Positions 1 through 7,775 of a DNA stretch of 13,101 nt are shown piece by piece. Position numbers and translations under genes: made by a program. Source of the DNA: Deltaproteobacteria bacterium. GTDB lineage: Bacteria > Desulfobacterota > Desulfobaccia > Desulfobaccales > Desulfobaccaceae. The notes under the pieces were generated by a model. The model worked only from the letters and a program-made list of their open reading frames with translations. It did not search any database and was not told where the DNA came from. Numbering within the stretch: position 1 is the first letter of the stretch; the number at the start of each line of letters is the position of its first letter. The stretch is taken from positions 1-13,101 of the forward strand of contig VGSX01000076.1 in the NCBI GenBank assembly GCA_016874895.1, read 5' to 3'.

Positions 1-110
1 CCCTGACCACTGACCCCTGACCCCTGACCCCTGACCACTGACCCCTGACCACTGGCCCCTGACCACTGACCACTGACCCCTGACCACTGACCACTGACCA
101 CTGACCACTA
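1..110. repeat. 7-bp tandem repeat array downstream of dnaK
   Basis: Fifteen full 7-bp units run in perfect phase from position 1 to 105, followed by a partial unit. There are two unit types, CCCTGAC and CACTGAC, in irregular order, and one variant (CACTGGC at 50-56). The array begins at or before the window edge and ends two bases before the dnaK stop codon, so it lies in the 3' flank of the heat-shock operon. It has no spacers, so it is not a CRISPR array, and it contains no hairpin typical of a terminator. Heptameric short tandem repeats of this style are known from intergenic DNA in cyanobacteria; a link to those is only by analogy. Confidence 0.95.
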
Positions 111-112
111 AG

Positions 113-2032
<1,920 letters not shown>

Positions 2033-2096
2033 AAATATATTCCTCCTGACACATAGTCTTTAATTATTTCATCGCTTAGGGTTGATCTGCTCCGAT

Positions 2097-2684
2097 TCAT
2101 CCCGATGCCGAGTTCTGGCGGGACACCACCACCATGGATGGGCGCAGCAGACGGTTTTTCAGGAGGTAGCCTTTCTGGAGCTCCTGAATAATGGTTTGAT
2201 CTTCCACGGAGTTATCCTCCTGTTGCATGACCGCATTGTGAAAGGTCGGGTCAAACCTTTCCCCCAGGGCCTGGATCGGCCTGGCGCCGAATTTCTCCAG
2301 GGCATGGAGGAAACCTTTTAAAACATTTTCAACTCCCTCCAGAAAAGCGGGGTCGGCTTTCTGTTGCCGGCCGTGGCTGAGAGCCATTTCCAGGTTATCC
2401 ACCACCGGCAGCAGTTCTTTCAGCAGAGACTCATTGGCGTATTCCCTCAGATCGGCCTGCTCTTTTTCCAGGCGCTTTTTAAAATTTTCCATGTCCGCCA
2501 GGCGCCGCAGCAATTGATCATTTTTTTCCCGGAGTTCTTGATTTTCTCTTTCTTTTTCCGCCAGCTGGCGTATCAAAGCCTCGGAGTCGTATTCTTCCAA
2601 AACGGTCCCGGCCATCTCCATCTCTTGGGAATCCACGACATCAGCATCAGTTTGTTGGTTAGGCTTTTGGGAAGAAAAACCCAT
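2097..2684 (-). CDS. grpE: Nucleotide exchange factor GrpE
   Basis: GrpE releases ADP from DnaK. The open frame extends upstream to 2858, but the ATG at 2682-2684 is chosen because it has an AAAGGAGG ribosome-binding site 9 bases upstream, and it gives 195 aa, a normal GrpE length. The 58 codons upstream have no family resemblance and overlap the probable promoter. Residues 1-30 are a variable acidic leader. Residues about 33-85 form a charged coiled coil rich in E, K and R. The four-helix part follows (NESLLKELLPVVDNLEMAL, 84-102), and the beta domain has the hallmark GERFDPTFHNAV (141-152) and KGYLLKNRLLRPSMVVVS (171-188). It lies between hrcA (199-base gap) and dnaK on the same strand. Confidence 0.95.
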   Translation of the reverse strand: MGFSSQKPNQQTDADVVDSQEMEMAGTVLEEYDSEALIRQLAEKERENQELREKNDQLLRRLADMENFKKRLEKEQADLREYANESLLKELLPVVDNLEMALSHGRQQKADPAFLEGVENVLKGFLHALEKFGARPIQALGERFDPTFHNAVMQQEDNSVEDQTIIQELQKGYLLKNRLLRPSMVVVSRQNSASG

Positions 2685-2693
2685 AGAAAACGA

Positions 2694-2701
2694 CCTCCTT
2701 T
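2694..2701 (-). promoter_or_regulatory. Ribosome-binding site fixing the grpE start
   Basis: AAAGGAGG on the minus strand with a 9-base spacer to the ATG at 2682-2684. It decides the grpE start against the longer open frame beginning at 2858, whose first ATG has no comparable site. Confidence 0.8.
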
Positions 2702-2809
2702 GACGACGCGGCCGGCTCGCAGTCCCATCGGCCAGGATTTTTTCCGCCTGGTTGATTCGGTTGAAAAAAAGGGAGCTCCCGGAGGGAACCGCAAGCTTGG
2801 GCAAGGCTG

Positions 2810-2823
2810 TTATCTTATGATAA
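2810..2823. promoter_or_regulatory. Small palindrome at the predicted grpE transcription start
   Basis: TTATC and GATAA arms (5 bp, perfect) separated by TTAT. The site begins 7 bases downstream of the predicted grpE -10 box, right where transcription would begin, which is a typical place for a repressor operator. It does not match the CIRCE consensus. A palindrome this short can occur by chance in AT-rich DNA. Confidence 0.25.
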
Positions 2824-2829
2824 TCTTGA

Positions 2830-2858
2830 TTTATAAAAATATTGCTTTGCTGCATCAA
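2830..2858 (-). promoter_or_regulatory. Predicted sigma70-type promoter for grpE-dnaK
   Basis: On the minus strand a -35 box TTGATG (2853-2858) and a -10 box TATAAA (2830-2835) are separated by exactly 17 bases. It lies in the hrcA-grpE gap and would give grpE a leader of about 140 nt. It suggests grpE-dnaK can be transcribed separately from hrcA. No sigma32-type -35/-10 pair (CTTGAAA ... CCCCAT) was seen in the gap. Confidence 0.5.
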
Positions 2859-2862
2859 TCGT

Positions 2863-2889
2863 CGCGAACCCCGAGACTTAGGGTTAGCG
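2863..2889. promoter_or_regulatory. 9-N9-9 inverted repeat at the hrcA stop codon
   Basis: CGCGAACCC (2863-2871) and GGGTTAGCG (2881-2889) are inverted repeats matching at 8 of 9 positions and separated by 9 bases. That is the geometry of the CIRCE operator, but the sequence is not the CIRCE consensus. It overlaps the hrcA stop codon (2884-2886) and ends 4 bases upstream of the predicted grpE -35 box. It has no T-run, so it is not a standard intrinsic terminator. A variant HrcA operator is one reading; an mRNA 3'-end hairpin is another. Confidence 0.3.
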
Positions 2890-3954
2890 AGGTAAAATCG
2901 GCCACTTGTTGAGTATGCCGCTCATTATCTTGGCCGTAAACTGCACCAGCGGGATGAGGCGGCCGTAATTCATGCGCATGGGGCCGATAATGCCCAGGGT
3001 TCCGATGGGCTCCTGATCACGCTGAAAGTTTGAGGCCACCAGGCTCCATTCCATTTCCGGGAAGGTGGTTTCCGGGCTGATGAAGATCTTCACCCCATCC
3101 GAGTCCAGGCTCTGGTCCAACAATTTTATGAGCTGCTGCTTTTCTTCAAAAGCTCGAAATAGGGCGCGGATTTTATCAATATGGGCGAATTCCGGATAGT
3201 CCAAAATCTGGCTGGCGCCTTCCACGTAGAGTTCTTCATCCGCTTCGGCCTGAAGCGCTTTTTGACTCAAGGTCAGGGCCTGGGCCAACATCCGGTCAAA
3301 AAGGACTCTTTCCTGTTCCAACTGGACCAATACGAGGTGGCGGGCCTCCGCCAGGCTGAGATTCTGGAGCAGCTCATTGAGATAGCGGCTGAACTTGTCC
3401 AGTTGATCCTGGCTGAATAGTTCCGTACATTTAATAAAGCGGTTTTGCACCAGGCCATCCTGGGAAACCAGCACCGTCAGAATATTGTCTGCCCCGGCAT
3501 TGATGAATTGAATATGTCGGATGTGGCCGATGGCAGGCCTGGGGGCCCGGACGATGGCCGGGTGTCCGGAGACCCTTGATAGTACTTTGGAGGCCTGACG
3601 TATCAGGTCATGCAACTCGGCCGCCGGGGGGGTAAAGCCCCCTTCGATCTGTATGCGGGTGCTTATCTGCAAATCCCGGCTGGCGAGAATATGGTCCACA
3701 TAATACCGGAATCCCTGGGACGTAGGAATCCTCCCCGCGGACTGGTGCGGTTGACTTAATAACCCCTGCTCCCCCAGATCATACATAATATTGCGGATGG
3801 TGGCCGGGCTGAGCGAAAGTCCTGAATATCTGGACACCGTGCGGGAACCCACCGGCTCCCCGGTTTTGATATAGTGTAAGATGATGGTATGGAGGACTTG
3901 GGTCTCCCGCTCCCCTAAACCGCCGTTGCTTTCTCGCAAGGTTTCATTCCTCAT
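2884..3954 (-). CDS. hrcA: Heat-inducible transcription repressor HrcA
   Basis: HrcA represses heat-shock operons by binding CIRCE operators and is usually tuned by GroEL. The protein is 356 aa (typical about 340-350). The N-terminal winged-helix domain carries GEPVGSRTVSR (32-42), SPATIRNIM (49-57) and HQSAGRIPTSQGFRYYVD (70-87), all hallmarks of the family. The GAF-like and C-terminal dimerization parts follow, ending in the typical IGPMRMNYGRLIPLVQF region. The ATG at 3954 has no ribosome-binding site and lies about 3-5 bases from the predicted transcription start. A TTG at 3937-3939 (residue 6) is preceded by AGGAAT and may be the true start, giving 351 aa. It is the first gene of the hrcA-grpE-dnaK cluster. 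Confidence 0.95.
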   Translation of the reverse strand: MRNETLRESNGGLGERETQVLHTIILHYIKTGEPVGSRTVSRYSGLSLSPATIRNIMYDLGEQGLLSQPHQSAGRIPTSQGFRYYVDHILASRDLQISTRIQIEGGFTPPAAELHDLIRQASKVLSRVSGHPAIVRAPRPAIGHIRHIQFINAGADNILTVLVSQDGLVQNRFIKCTELFSQDQLDKFSRYLNELLQNLSLAEARHLVLVQLEQERVLFDRMLAQALTLSQKALQAEADEELYVEGASQILDYPEFAHIDKIRALFRAFEEKQQLIKLLDQSLDSDGVKIFISPETTFPEMEWSLVASNFQRDQEPIGTLGIIGPMRMNYGRLIPLVQFTAKIMSGILNKWPILPR

Positions 3955-3964
3955 AATTTATTGT

Positions 3965-3993
3965 ACATTAATTCGAGGGATCGGGCTTGTCAA
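3965..3993 (-). promoter_or_regulatory. Predicted sigma70 promoter for hrcA
   Basis: On the minus strand a perfect TTGACA -35 (3988-3993) is followed after 17 bases by TAATGT (3965-3970). Transcription would begin near 3957-3958, almost on top of the annotated ATG. That would make the mRNA leaderless, or point to the downstream TTG as the start. No CIRCE inverted repeat is visible around it. Confidence 0.6.
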
Positions 3994-4052
3994 GTCCCGC
4001 GCCGCGAGATTATCGGTTGCAACTTCTTGAATTTATTAAAACTGGTCTAATA

Positions 4053-4087
4053 GGTCCAAAGTTCCACGCTCAAGGTCCGGGGTCCAT
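4053..4087. repeat. Degenerate 7-bp repeat tract
   Basis: Five units in strict 7-bp phase: GGTCCAA, AGTTCCA, CGCTCAA, GGTCCGG, GGTCCAT. They are diverged but share a GGTCCAA-like consensus and resemble the two units at 8223-8236. Confidence 0.6.
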
Positions 4088-4244
4088 AGATGTGGTGTAT
4101 GTCTGGCCCATGAGGAACTGCCCTCCAGGAACCGGGATTTTCGGGGAATCGCCGGTTCATCCTGGGAAGTGATACCCCAGTCGCAGTGAACATGCAATCA
4201 AAAATAGATCACGAACTGAGAAGCCGAACGGCAACGGAAATACT

Positions 4245-4272
4245 TTGACAGGGATATCAGCCCCATGATAAC
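4245..4272 (+). promoter_or_regulatory. Candidate promoter for the NYN-glgA unit
   Basis: A perfect TTGACA (4245-4250) is followed after 16 bases by GATAAC (4267-4272, 4 of 6 to consensus). If used, the leader would be about 270 nt and would contain the whole 4343-4438 palindromic element. No better promoter was found between that element and the NYN gene. Confidence 0.3.
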
Positions 4273-4342
4273 CTCATCCCTTAAAAAACACCCTGGCCAA
4301 GACGGACAAGAAGAAACCCACAGGTGTGGTGGTTACAAGACT

Positions 4343-4438
4343 CACCGCAGAGGCGCCGAGGACGCTGAGACAGACTGAATGAAAGTAAGAAGAGATTCCG
4401 TTACCTGGAATCTCTGCGTCCTTTGCGACTCTGCGGTG
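4343..4438. repeat. 96-bp palindromic intergenic element with nested hairpin
   Basis: Outer arms of 28 bp (4343-4370 and 4411-4438) are inverted repeats matching at 24 of 28 positions; they begin CACCGCAGAG and end CTCTGCGGTG. The 40-bp centre plus the start of the right arm form a second, perfect 9-bp inverted repeat, AGAGATTCC (4391-4399) and GGAATCTCT (4407-4415). The two structures share bases 4411-4415 and so exclude each other. CACCGCAGAG-type palindromes recur between genes in many bacterial genomes (recalled, not checked here). This copy has no ORF and behaves like a REP- or MITE-type non-coding repeat. Confidence 0.75.
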
Positions 4439-4545
4439 TAAGAATTTTTTATCTTTTGATCCATTTCTGTTACTCGATTTTTCTAGAAAGGCATTGATAG
4501 CAAATCAGGAAAATTATTTTTGGAGGGAAGATAAAGAAATTAGAG

Positions 4546-5358
4546 ATGAATAGAATCGGCATTTATGTAGATTCCATGAACATTGTGCGAAACGGCGGTT
4601 ACGGCATGCGCTACGAAGGCTTGCGCCGTTTTGCCACCCGCAATGGAGGCCAGGTGGTTCGTTTGAATGCGTATGTGGCCCTGGATGAGGAACGGGCCGG
4701 CTCAGATCCGAATTACAACGCCACCCTGAATTTTATTTCCACCCTGCGGGATCTAGGTTTTAAGGTCATTGAAAAGCCTATCCGCTGGTTCACGGATGAA
4801 TCGGGGCGCACCTATGGCAAAGCCAATGCTGATATGGATATGGCCTTAGATATTATCTCCCAATCCGACCGGTTGGATATCGTTCTATTGCTCACCGGGG
4901 ACGGTGATTTCTGCAACGTCGTCACCATGGTGCAGAACAAGGGGTGCCGGGTGGAACTGGTGGCCTTTGCCAATGTTTCCTCCCGCCTGCGCCGGGAAGC
5001 GGATCTCTTTGTCTCGGGTTATCTGATCCCCGGGCTCCTGCCGGTCCAGGTCCCCCTGAGCACCCCCTCCTGGGGTGAACCCGGCAGCCGGGTCAGGGGT
5101 GTGTGCACCAAATACCTCCATGACAAATCTTATGGCTTCATGCGTTACATGCACACCTTTGGGAAACTGTGGATCACCGACACCCGGCAGGAGGATTCCC
5201 CCTACAAGTCGGTCTTCTTTTTGGAGAAAGATTTGCCCGTGGGCCTCTATCCGGAAGAACTTCCCAGCCGGGACCATATTTTTGAATTCACCCTGGCAGA
5301 AAGCGATAAAGGCTATCTGGCCCAGGATATTGCCATTATCTATCAATACCATTCCTGA
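4546..5358 (+). CDS. NYN-domain (LabA/DUF88-like) protein with cold-shock-like C-terminus
   Basis: Predicted PIN-like RNA-processing protein, 270 aa. The NYN domain spans about residues 1-165. It shows IYVDSMNI (6-13, Asp9 and Asn12), NADMDMALDI (94-103, Asp96 and Asp98) and LLTGDGDF (115-122, Asp119 and Asp121), the acidic residues expected to bind metal for nuclease activity. Residues about 183-266 resemble a cold-shock OB-fold: DKSYGFMRY (193-201) at the RNP1 position, SVFFLEKDLP (222-231) for the usual VFVH strand, and FEFTLAESDKGYLAQDI (246-262) like the C-terminal strand. Together they suggest an RNA-binding nuclease; the OB-fold assignment is inference. It lies 52 bases upstream of glgA on the same strand and probably shares its mRNA. 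Its ribosome-binding site is poor. Confidence 0.85.
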   Translation: MNRIGIYVDSMNIVRNGGYGMRYEGLRRFATRNGGQVVRLNAYVALDEERAGSDPNYNATLNFISTLRDLGFKVIEKPIRWFTDESGRTYGKANADMDMALDIISQSDRLDIVLLLTGDGDFCNVVTMVQNKGCRVELVAFANVSSRLRREADLFVSGYLIPGLLPVQVPLSTPSWGEPGSRVRGVCTKYLHDKSYGFMRYMHTFGKLWITDTRQEDSPYKSVFFLEKDLPVGLYPEELPSRDHIFEFTLAESDKGYLAQDIAIIYQYHS

Positions 5359-5410
5359 ACCTGTTGGGTTGAGGCTATCTTTAAATCCTTTGGAAGAGGA
5401 GAACTAGAGC

Positions 5411-6895
5411 ATGGACCGCGCCCTTAATGTGATGTTCGTTGTTTCGGAAGCGGTGCCCTTCGCCAAAACGGGCGGTTTGGCTGATGTGGCAGGTTCTTTG
5501 CCCCTGGCCTTGAGCAAAGCGGGCCTGCGCGTCAGCGTGCTGATGCCCCTGTATGGGATGATCAGGCAAGGTGGCAGTGACTTAACAAAGGCTATTACTG
5601 ACCTGGAGATTCCCTTCGATTTTTTTACCCTGAAAGGTGATGTGTATAGCGCCGTTAGGGACGGGGTGACCTTTTATTTTGTGGAACGGGATGAGTTTTT
5701 TGACCGGCGGCAATTATACGGCACCCCCAAGGGAGATTATTTCGACAATCTGGAGCGGTTCGTCTTTTTTGCCAAGTCCTTCCTGCCGCTCTGTCAAGCC
5801 CTGGAGCTGAAACCTGATATTATCCATTGCCATGACTGGCAGTCCGCCCTGGTGCCGGTATACGTACGGGAAAAATGGCAGGATGAAGCAGAGGTGAACC
5901 AGGCCGCCACGGTGTTTACCATCCACAATCTGGCCTATCAGGGACTTTTTGCCAAAGAGAAGTATCACCTGCTGGATCTGGATATCTCCCTCTTCGGCAT
6001 TGACGGACTGGAGTTTTACGACAGAATAAATTTCCTCAAAGGCGGGATCCTCTGGTCCGATGTGGTCACCACGGTCAGCCAGCAGTACAGCCGGGAAATC
6101 CAGACCCCGGAGTTCGGCTGCGGCCTGGAAGGCGTGCTCCAAACCCGGGCCGAGGTCCTTACCGGCATTGTCAACGGGGTTGACTATACCGTCTGGAACC
6201 CTGCCACCGATAACCTCATTGCGGCGCCCTATACCCCCACCAGCCTTGCCGGTAAGGCAAACAATAAGAAAGCCCTCATGGAGGAATACCAGCTTGACCC
6301 CACCTTGCAGGAGGCGCCCCTCCTGGGCATAGTCTCCCGCCTGGCGGACCAGAAGGGATTTGATCTCCTGGCGGCCATCCTGCCGGAATTGCTGGCCGAC
6401 AACGTCACCCTGGTCATCCTGGGCACCGGGGAAGAAAAATACCATAAGCTCCTGAGTCAGGCAGCAGCAGAATATAAAGGCAAAATCGGCGTTACAATCG
6501 CCTTTGACAATAGAATCGCCCACCTCATCGAGGCCGGCGCCGACATGTTCCTGATGCCCTCCTATTACGAGCCCTGCGGCCTCAACCAGATCTATTCCCT
6601 GAAGTATGGCACCATTCCGGTGGTGCGGGCCACGGGCGGTCTGGTGGATACCATCGAACCGGTGGATATCAAGAAAAAAACCGGCACCGGCTTCCTGTTC
6701 CAGGAATATTCCCCGGAGGCTTTCCTGGCCTGTATCCGGGAAGCCTGCCAGGCTTATCAGAACAAAACTCTCTGGAAAAAAATTATGGCCAATGCCATGA
6801 ACCGGGATTTTTCCTGGGAATCCTCTGCCAAGGCCTACGAATCCCTTTACCGGCAGGCCCTGGCCCGGAAGGCGGCCGAAAGGAGTTCAGCATGA
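5411..6895 (+). CDS. glgA: Glycogen synthase GlgA (GT5, ADP-glucose)
   Basis: Transfers glucose from ADP-glucose to the non-reducing end of alpha-1,4-glucan. At 494 aa it is slightly longer than E. coli GlgA (477). The GT-B fold signatures are present: KTGGLADV (Lys19, ADP-glucose phosphate binding) in the N-terminal domain, IIHCHDWQSA (137-146), TIHNLAYQG (170-178), GIVNGVDYTVWNP (252-264), and SRLADQKGFDLL (309-320). The C-terminal domain has SYYEPCGLNQIYSLKYGTIP (384-403) with Glu387 at the catalytic position, then VRATGGLVDTI. A GAGGAG ribosome-binding site (5396-5401) sits 9 bases before the ATG. The stop codon overlaps the next start (ATGA at 6892-6895). No glgC or glgB is in the window. 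Confidence 0.97.
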   Translation: MDRALNVMFVVSEAVPFAKTGGLADVAGSLPLALSKAGLRVSVLMPLYGMIRQGGSDLTKAITDLEIPFDFFTLKGDVYSAVRDGVTFYFVERDEFFDRRQLYGTPKGDYFDNLERFVFFAKSFLPLCQALELKPDIIHCHDWQSALVPVYVREKWQDEAEVNQAATVFTIHNLAYQGLFAKEKYHLLDLDISLFGIDGLEFYDRINFLKGGILWSDVVTTVSQQYSREIQTPEFGCGLEGVLQTRAEVLTGIVNGVDYTVWNPATDNLIAAPYTPTSLAGKANNKKALMEEYQLDPTLQEAPLLGIVSRLADQKGFDLLAAILPELLADNVTLVILGTGEEKYHKLLSQAAAEYKGKIGVTIAFDNRIAHLIEAGADMFLMPSYYEPCGLNQIYSLKYGTIPVVRATGGLVDTIEPVDIKKKTGTGFLFQEYSPEAFLACIREACQAYQNKTLWKKIMANAMNRDFSWESSAKAYESLYRQALARKAAERSSA

Positions 6896-7089
6896 AAGAG
6901 TGCCCTAATCAAGAAAAGAATATGCAGCAATGCAACTGTACCTATGAACCGTGCAGCCGCAAGGGTATCTGCTGTGAATGCCTCCACTATCATCGCGGCA
7001 TGGGGCAACTCCCCGCCTGTTATTTCCCCCCTGAAGTGGAGAGGACGTATGATCGCAGCATAGCTCGATTCCTCAAACTGGCCAAATAA
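6892..7089 (+). CDS. Small Cys-rich protein, DUF6485-like
   Basis: 65-aa protein with eight cysteines (positions 4, 14, 16, 21, 27, 28, 30, 43), arranged as CNC, then C-x5-CC-x-C, then a last C in PACYFPPEVE. This matches my recollection of the DUF6485 family, about 65 aa with a NCNCTYEPCSRKGICCEC-type core; function unknown. The cysteine pattern suggests bound zinc or an iron-sulfur cluster. The ATG overlaps the glgA stop by four bases, and the ribosome-binding site (GGAG at 6882-6885) lies inside the end of glgA, so translation is probably coupled to glgA. There is no signal peptide or membrane segment. Confidence 0.85.
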   Translation: MKECPNQEKNMQQCNCTYEPCSRKGICCECLHYHRGMGQLPACYFPPEVERTYDRSIARFLKLAK

Positions 7090-7090
7090 T

Positions 7091-7118
7091 CCGGTTTCCG
7101 GTTTCCAGTTTTCGGTTA
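7091..7118. repeat. 7-bp repeat tract after the DUF6485 gene
   Basis: Four units in phase: CCGGTTT, CCGGTTT, CCAGTTT, TCGGTTA. The tract begins one base after the stop codon of the DUF6485 gene. Confidence 0.75.
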
Positions 7119-7195
7119 AATACTGCCGAGAGCTGAACGACTACCTTAATATCAGCCCACGATTGAGGACTCGGTCGGGGGCTGCATACCATCAA

Positions 7196-7234
7196 CCAGG
7201 GAGGCGGCAGGGTTAAAATCCCAGGCCTCCCTGG
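7196..7234. repeat. Perfect 10-bp inverted repeat (hairpin)
   Basis: CCAGGGAGGC (7196-7205) and GCCTCCCTGG (7225-7234) pair perfectly across a 19-base loop, which itself holds GGG/CCC arms around TTAAAAT. It lies about 105 bases after the DUF6485 stop. The stem is strong enough to act as an mRNA 3'-end structure for the glgA transcript, but no T-run follows, so it is not a typical intrinsic terminator. Confidence 0.6.
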
Positions 7235-7414
7235 GCCAGTGATTCCCATTTCCCTCTTGCCATGCTTTTTTCTTTTCCAGGCCTAGACTTTGGACAGGAA
7301 AGTATAGTCCTTTTGAAGCCCGATTTAAATAGATTTTATGAAAAATCAAAGAGATATAATCTGGCACACATCTTGGAAAAGATAATTGCACATCTTTCAA
7401 TATGGGAGAAAGAA

Positions 7415-7612
7415 ATGGGCAAGAGAAATAAAAAGACAACGAGGATTTCTCGGCTCGAGCTTTGCGGGCTGACGGAACAGATTCTCGCCGGCATGGGGGA
7501 AGAGGGAAAAATTATCCGAGATCGGCTAGTCCGCTTTTTTGGGGAGAGAACAATCCCCCCTGGGGGCGTTCTGGGAAAGGCGCCCTCGGATGCTTCAGTG
7601 GATGTCCCGTGA
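7415..7612 (+). CDS. Hypothetical small ORF, possibly a gene remnant
   Basis: 65 codons, basic at the start (MGKRNKKTTR), then an apparently helical stretch with LTEQILAGMGEEGKIIRDRL. GGGAG lies about 6 bases before the ATG. The open frame could extend back to 7262 but has no ribosome-binding site there. No family was recognised. Further protein-like fragments downstream in shifted frames raise the possibility that this is the 5' part of a broken gene. It could also be a chance open frame. Confidence 0.25.
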   Translation: MGKRNKKTTRISRLELCGLTEQILAGMGEEGKIIRDRLVRFFGERTIPPGGVLGKAPSDASVDVP

Positions 7613-7775
7613 CCGAACTCTGGCATCTCCAGGTTTGGAAGACGGTGCTGGCTTTTCACGAGCCGGCCGGGTATATGGCAGAGAGTTTCAGGAATCAATA
7701 TGTTGCCCGGTCAGGGCGATCTTTTTGCACCTCAAGAGTTTGCCGATTATGTTCTTTCGTGCTGGTCTCAAAGTC

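Larger units (their letters stand above)
3994..4545. other. Gene-free divergent spacer between hrcA and the NYN gene
   Basis: No credible gene on either strand; the longest open frame (3987-4172, plus) has no ribosome-binding site and no recognisable protein. The spacer holds a degenerate heptamer tract (4053-4087), a candidate plus-strand promoter (4245-4272), a 96-bp palindromic element (4343-4438), and an AT-rich leader before the NYN gene. A GGAGGG (4522-4527) lies 18 bases before the NYN start, which is further than usual for a ribosome-binding site. Confidence 0.7.
7090..7775. other. Gene-poor region between the glgA unit and the DUF3795 gene
   Basis: No gene could be confirmed. The region starts with a heptamer tract (7091-7118), then a strong hairpin (7196-7234), then open-frame fragments on the plus strand. 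The 7415-7612 ORF is the best of these. Beyond it, protein-like stretches appear in two different plus frames: about 7610-7720 reads TELWHLQVWKTVLAFHEP, and about 7700-7780 reads GQGDLFAPQEFADYVL in the frame of the 7415 ORF. This pattern fits a decayed gene with frameshifts, but no family was recognised and chance cannot be excluded. The genes on either side converge, yet no clear intrinsic terminator was found. Confidence 0.5.

Noticed and set aside
1..110. CRISPR array
   Set aside because: The units are 7 bp and contiguous with no spacers.
2764..2780. Minus-strand GGGAGCTCCC followed by T7 as an intrinsic terminator or attenuator before grpE
   Set aside because: The palindrome has no loop, leaving only a 3-bp stem around AGCT, too weak to call.
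2685..2858. 58-codon N-terminal extension of grpE
   Set aside because: The internal ATG at 2684 has an excellent ribosome-binding site and gives normal GrpE length; the extension overlaps the likely promoter.
3987..4172. 61-codon plus-strand open frame upstream of the NYN gene
   Set aside because: Non-ATG start inside the hrcA promoter, no ribosome-binding site, and it runs through the heptamer tract.
5714..6523. 269-codon minus-strand open frame opposite glgA
   Set aside because: Antisense to strongly conserved GlgA motifs and without any recognisable feature.
7152..7439. 95-codon minus-strand open frame in the gene-poor region
   Set aside because: No ribosome-binding site or known family; it crosses the 7196-7234 hairpin and looks like chance.
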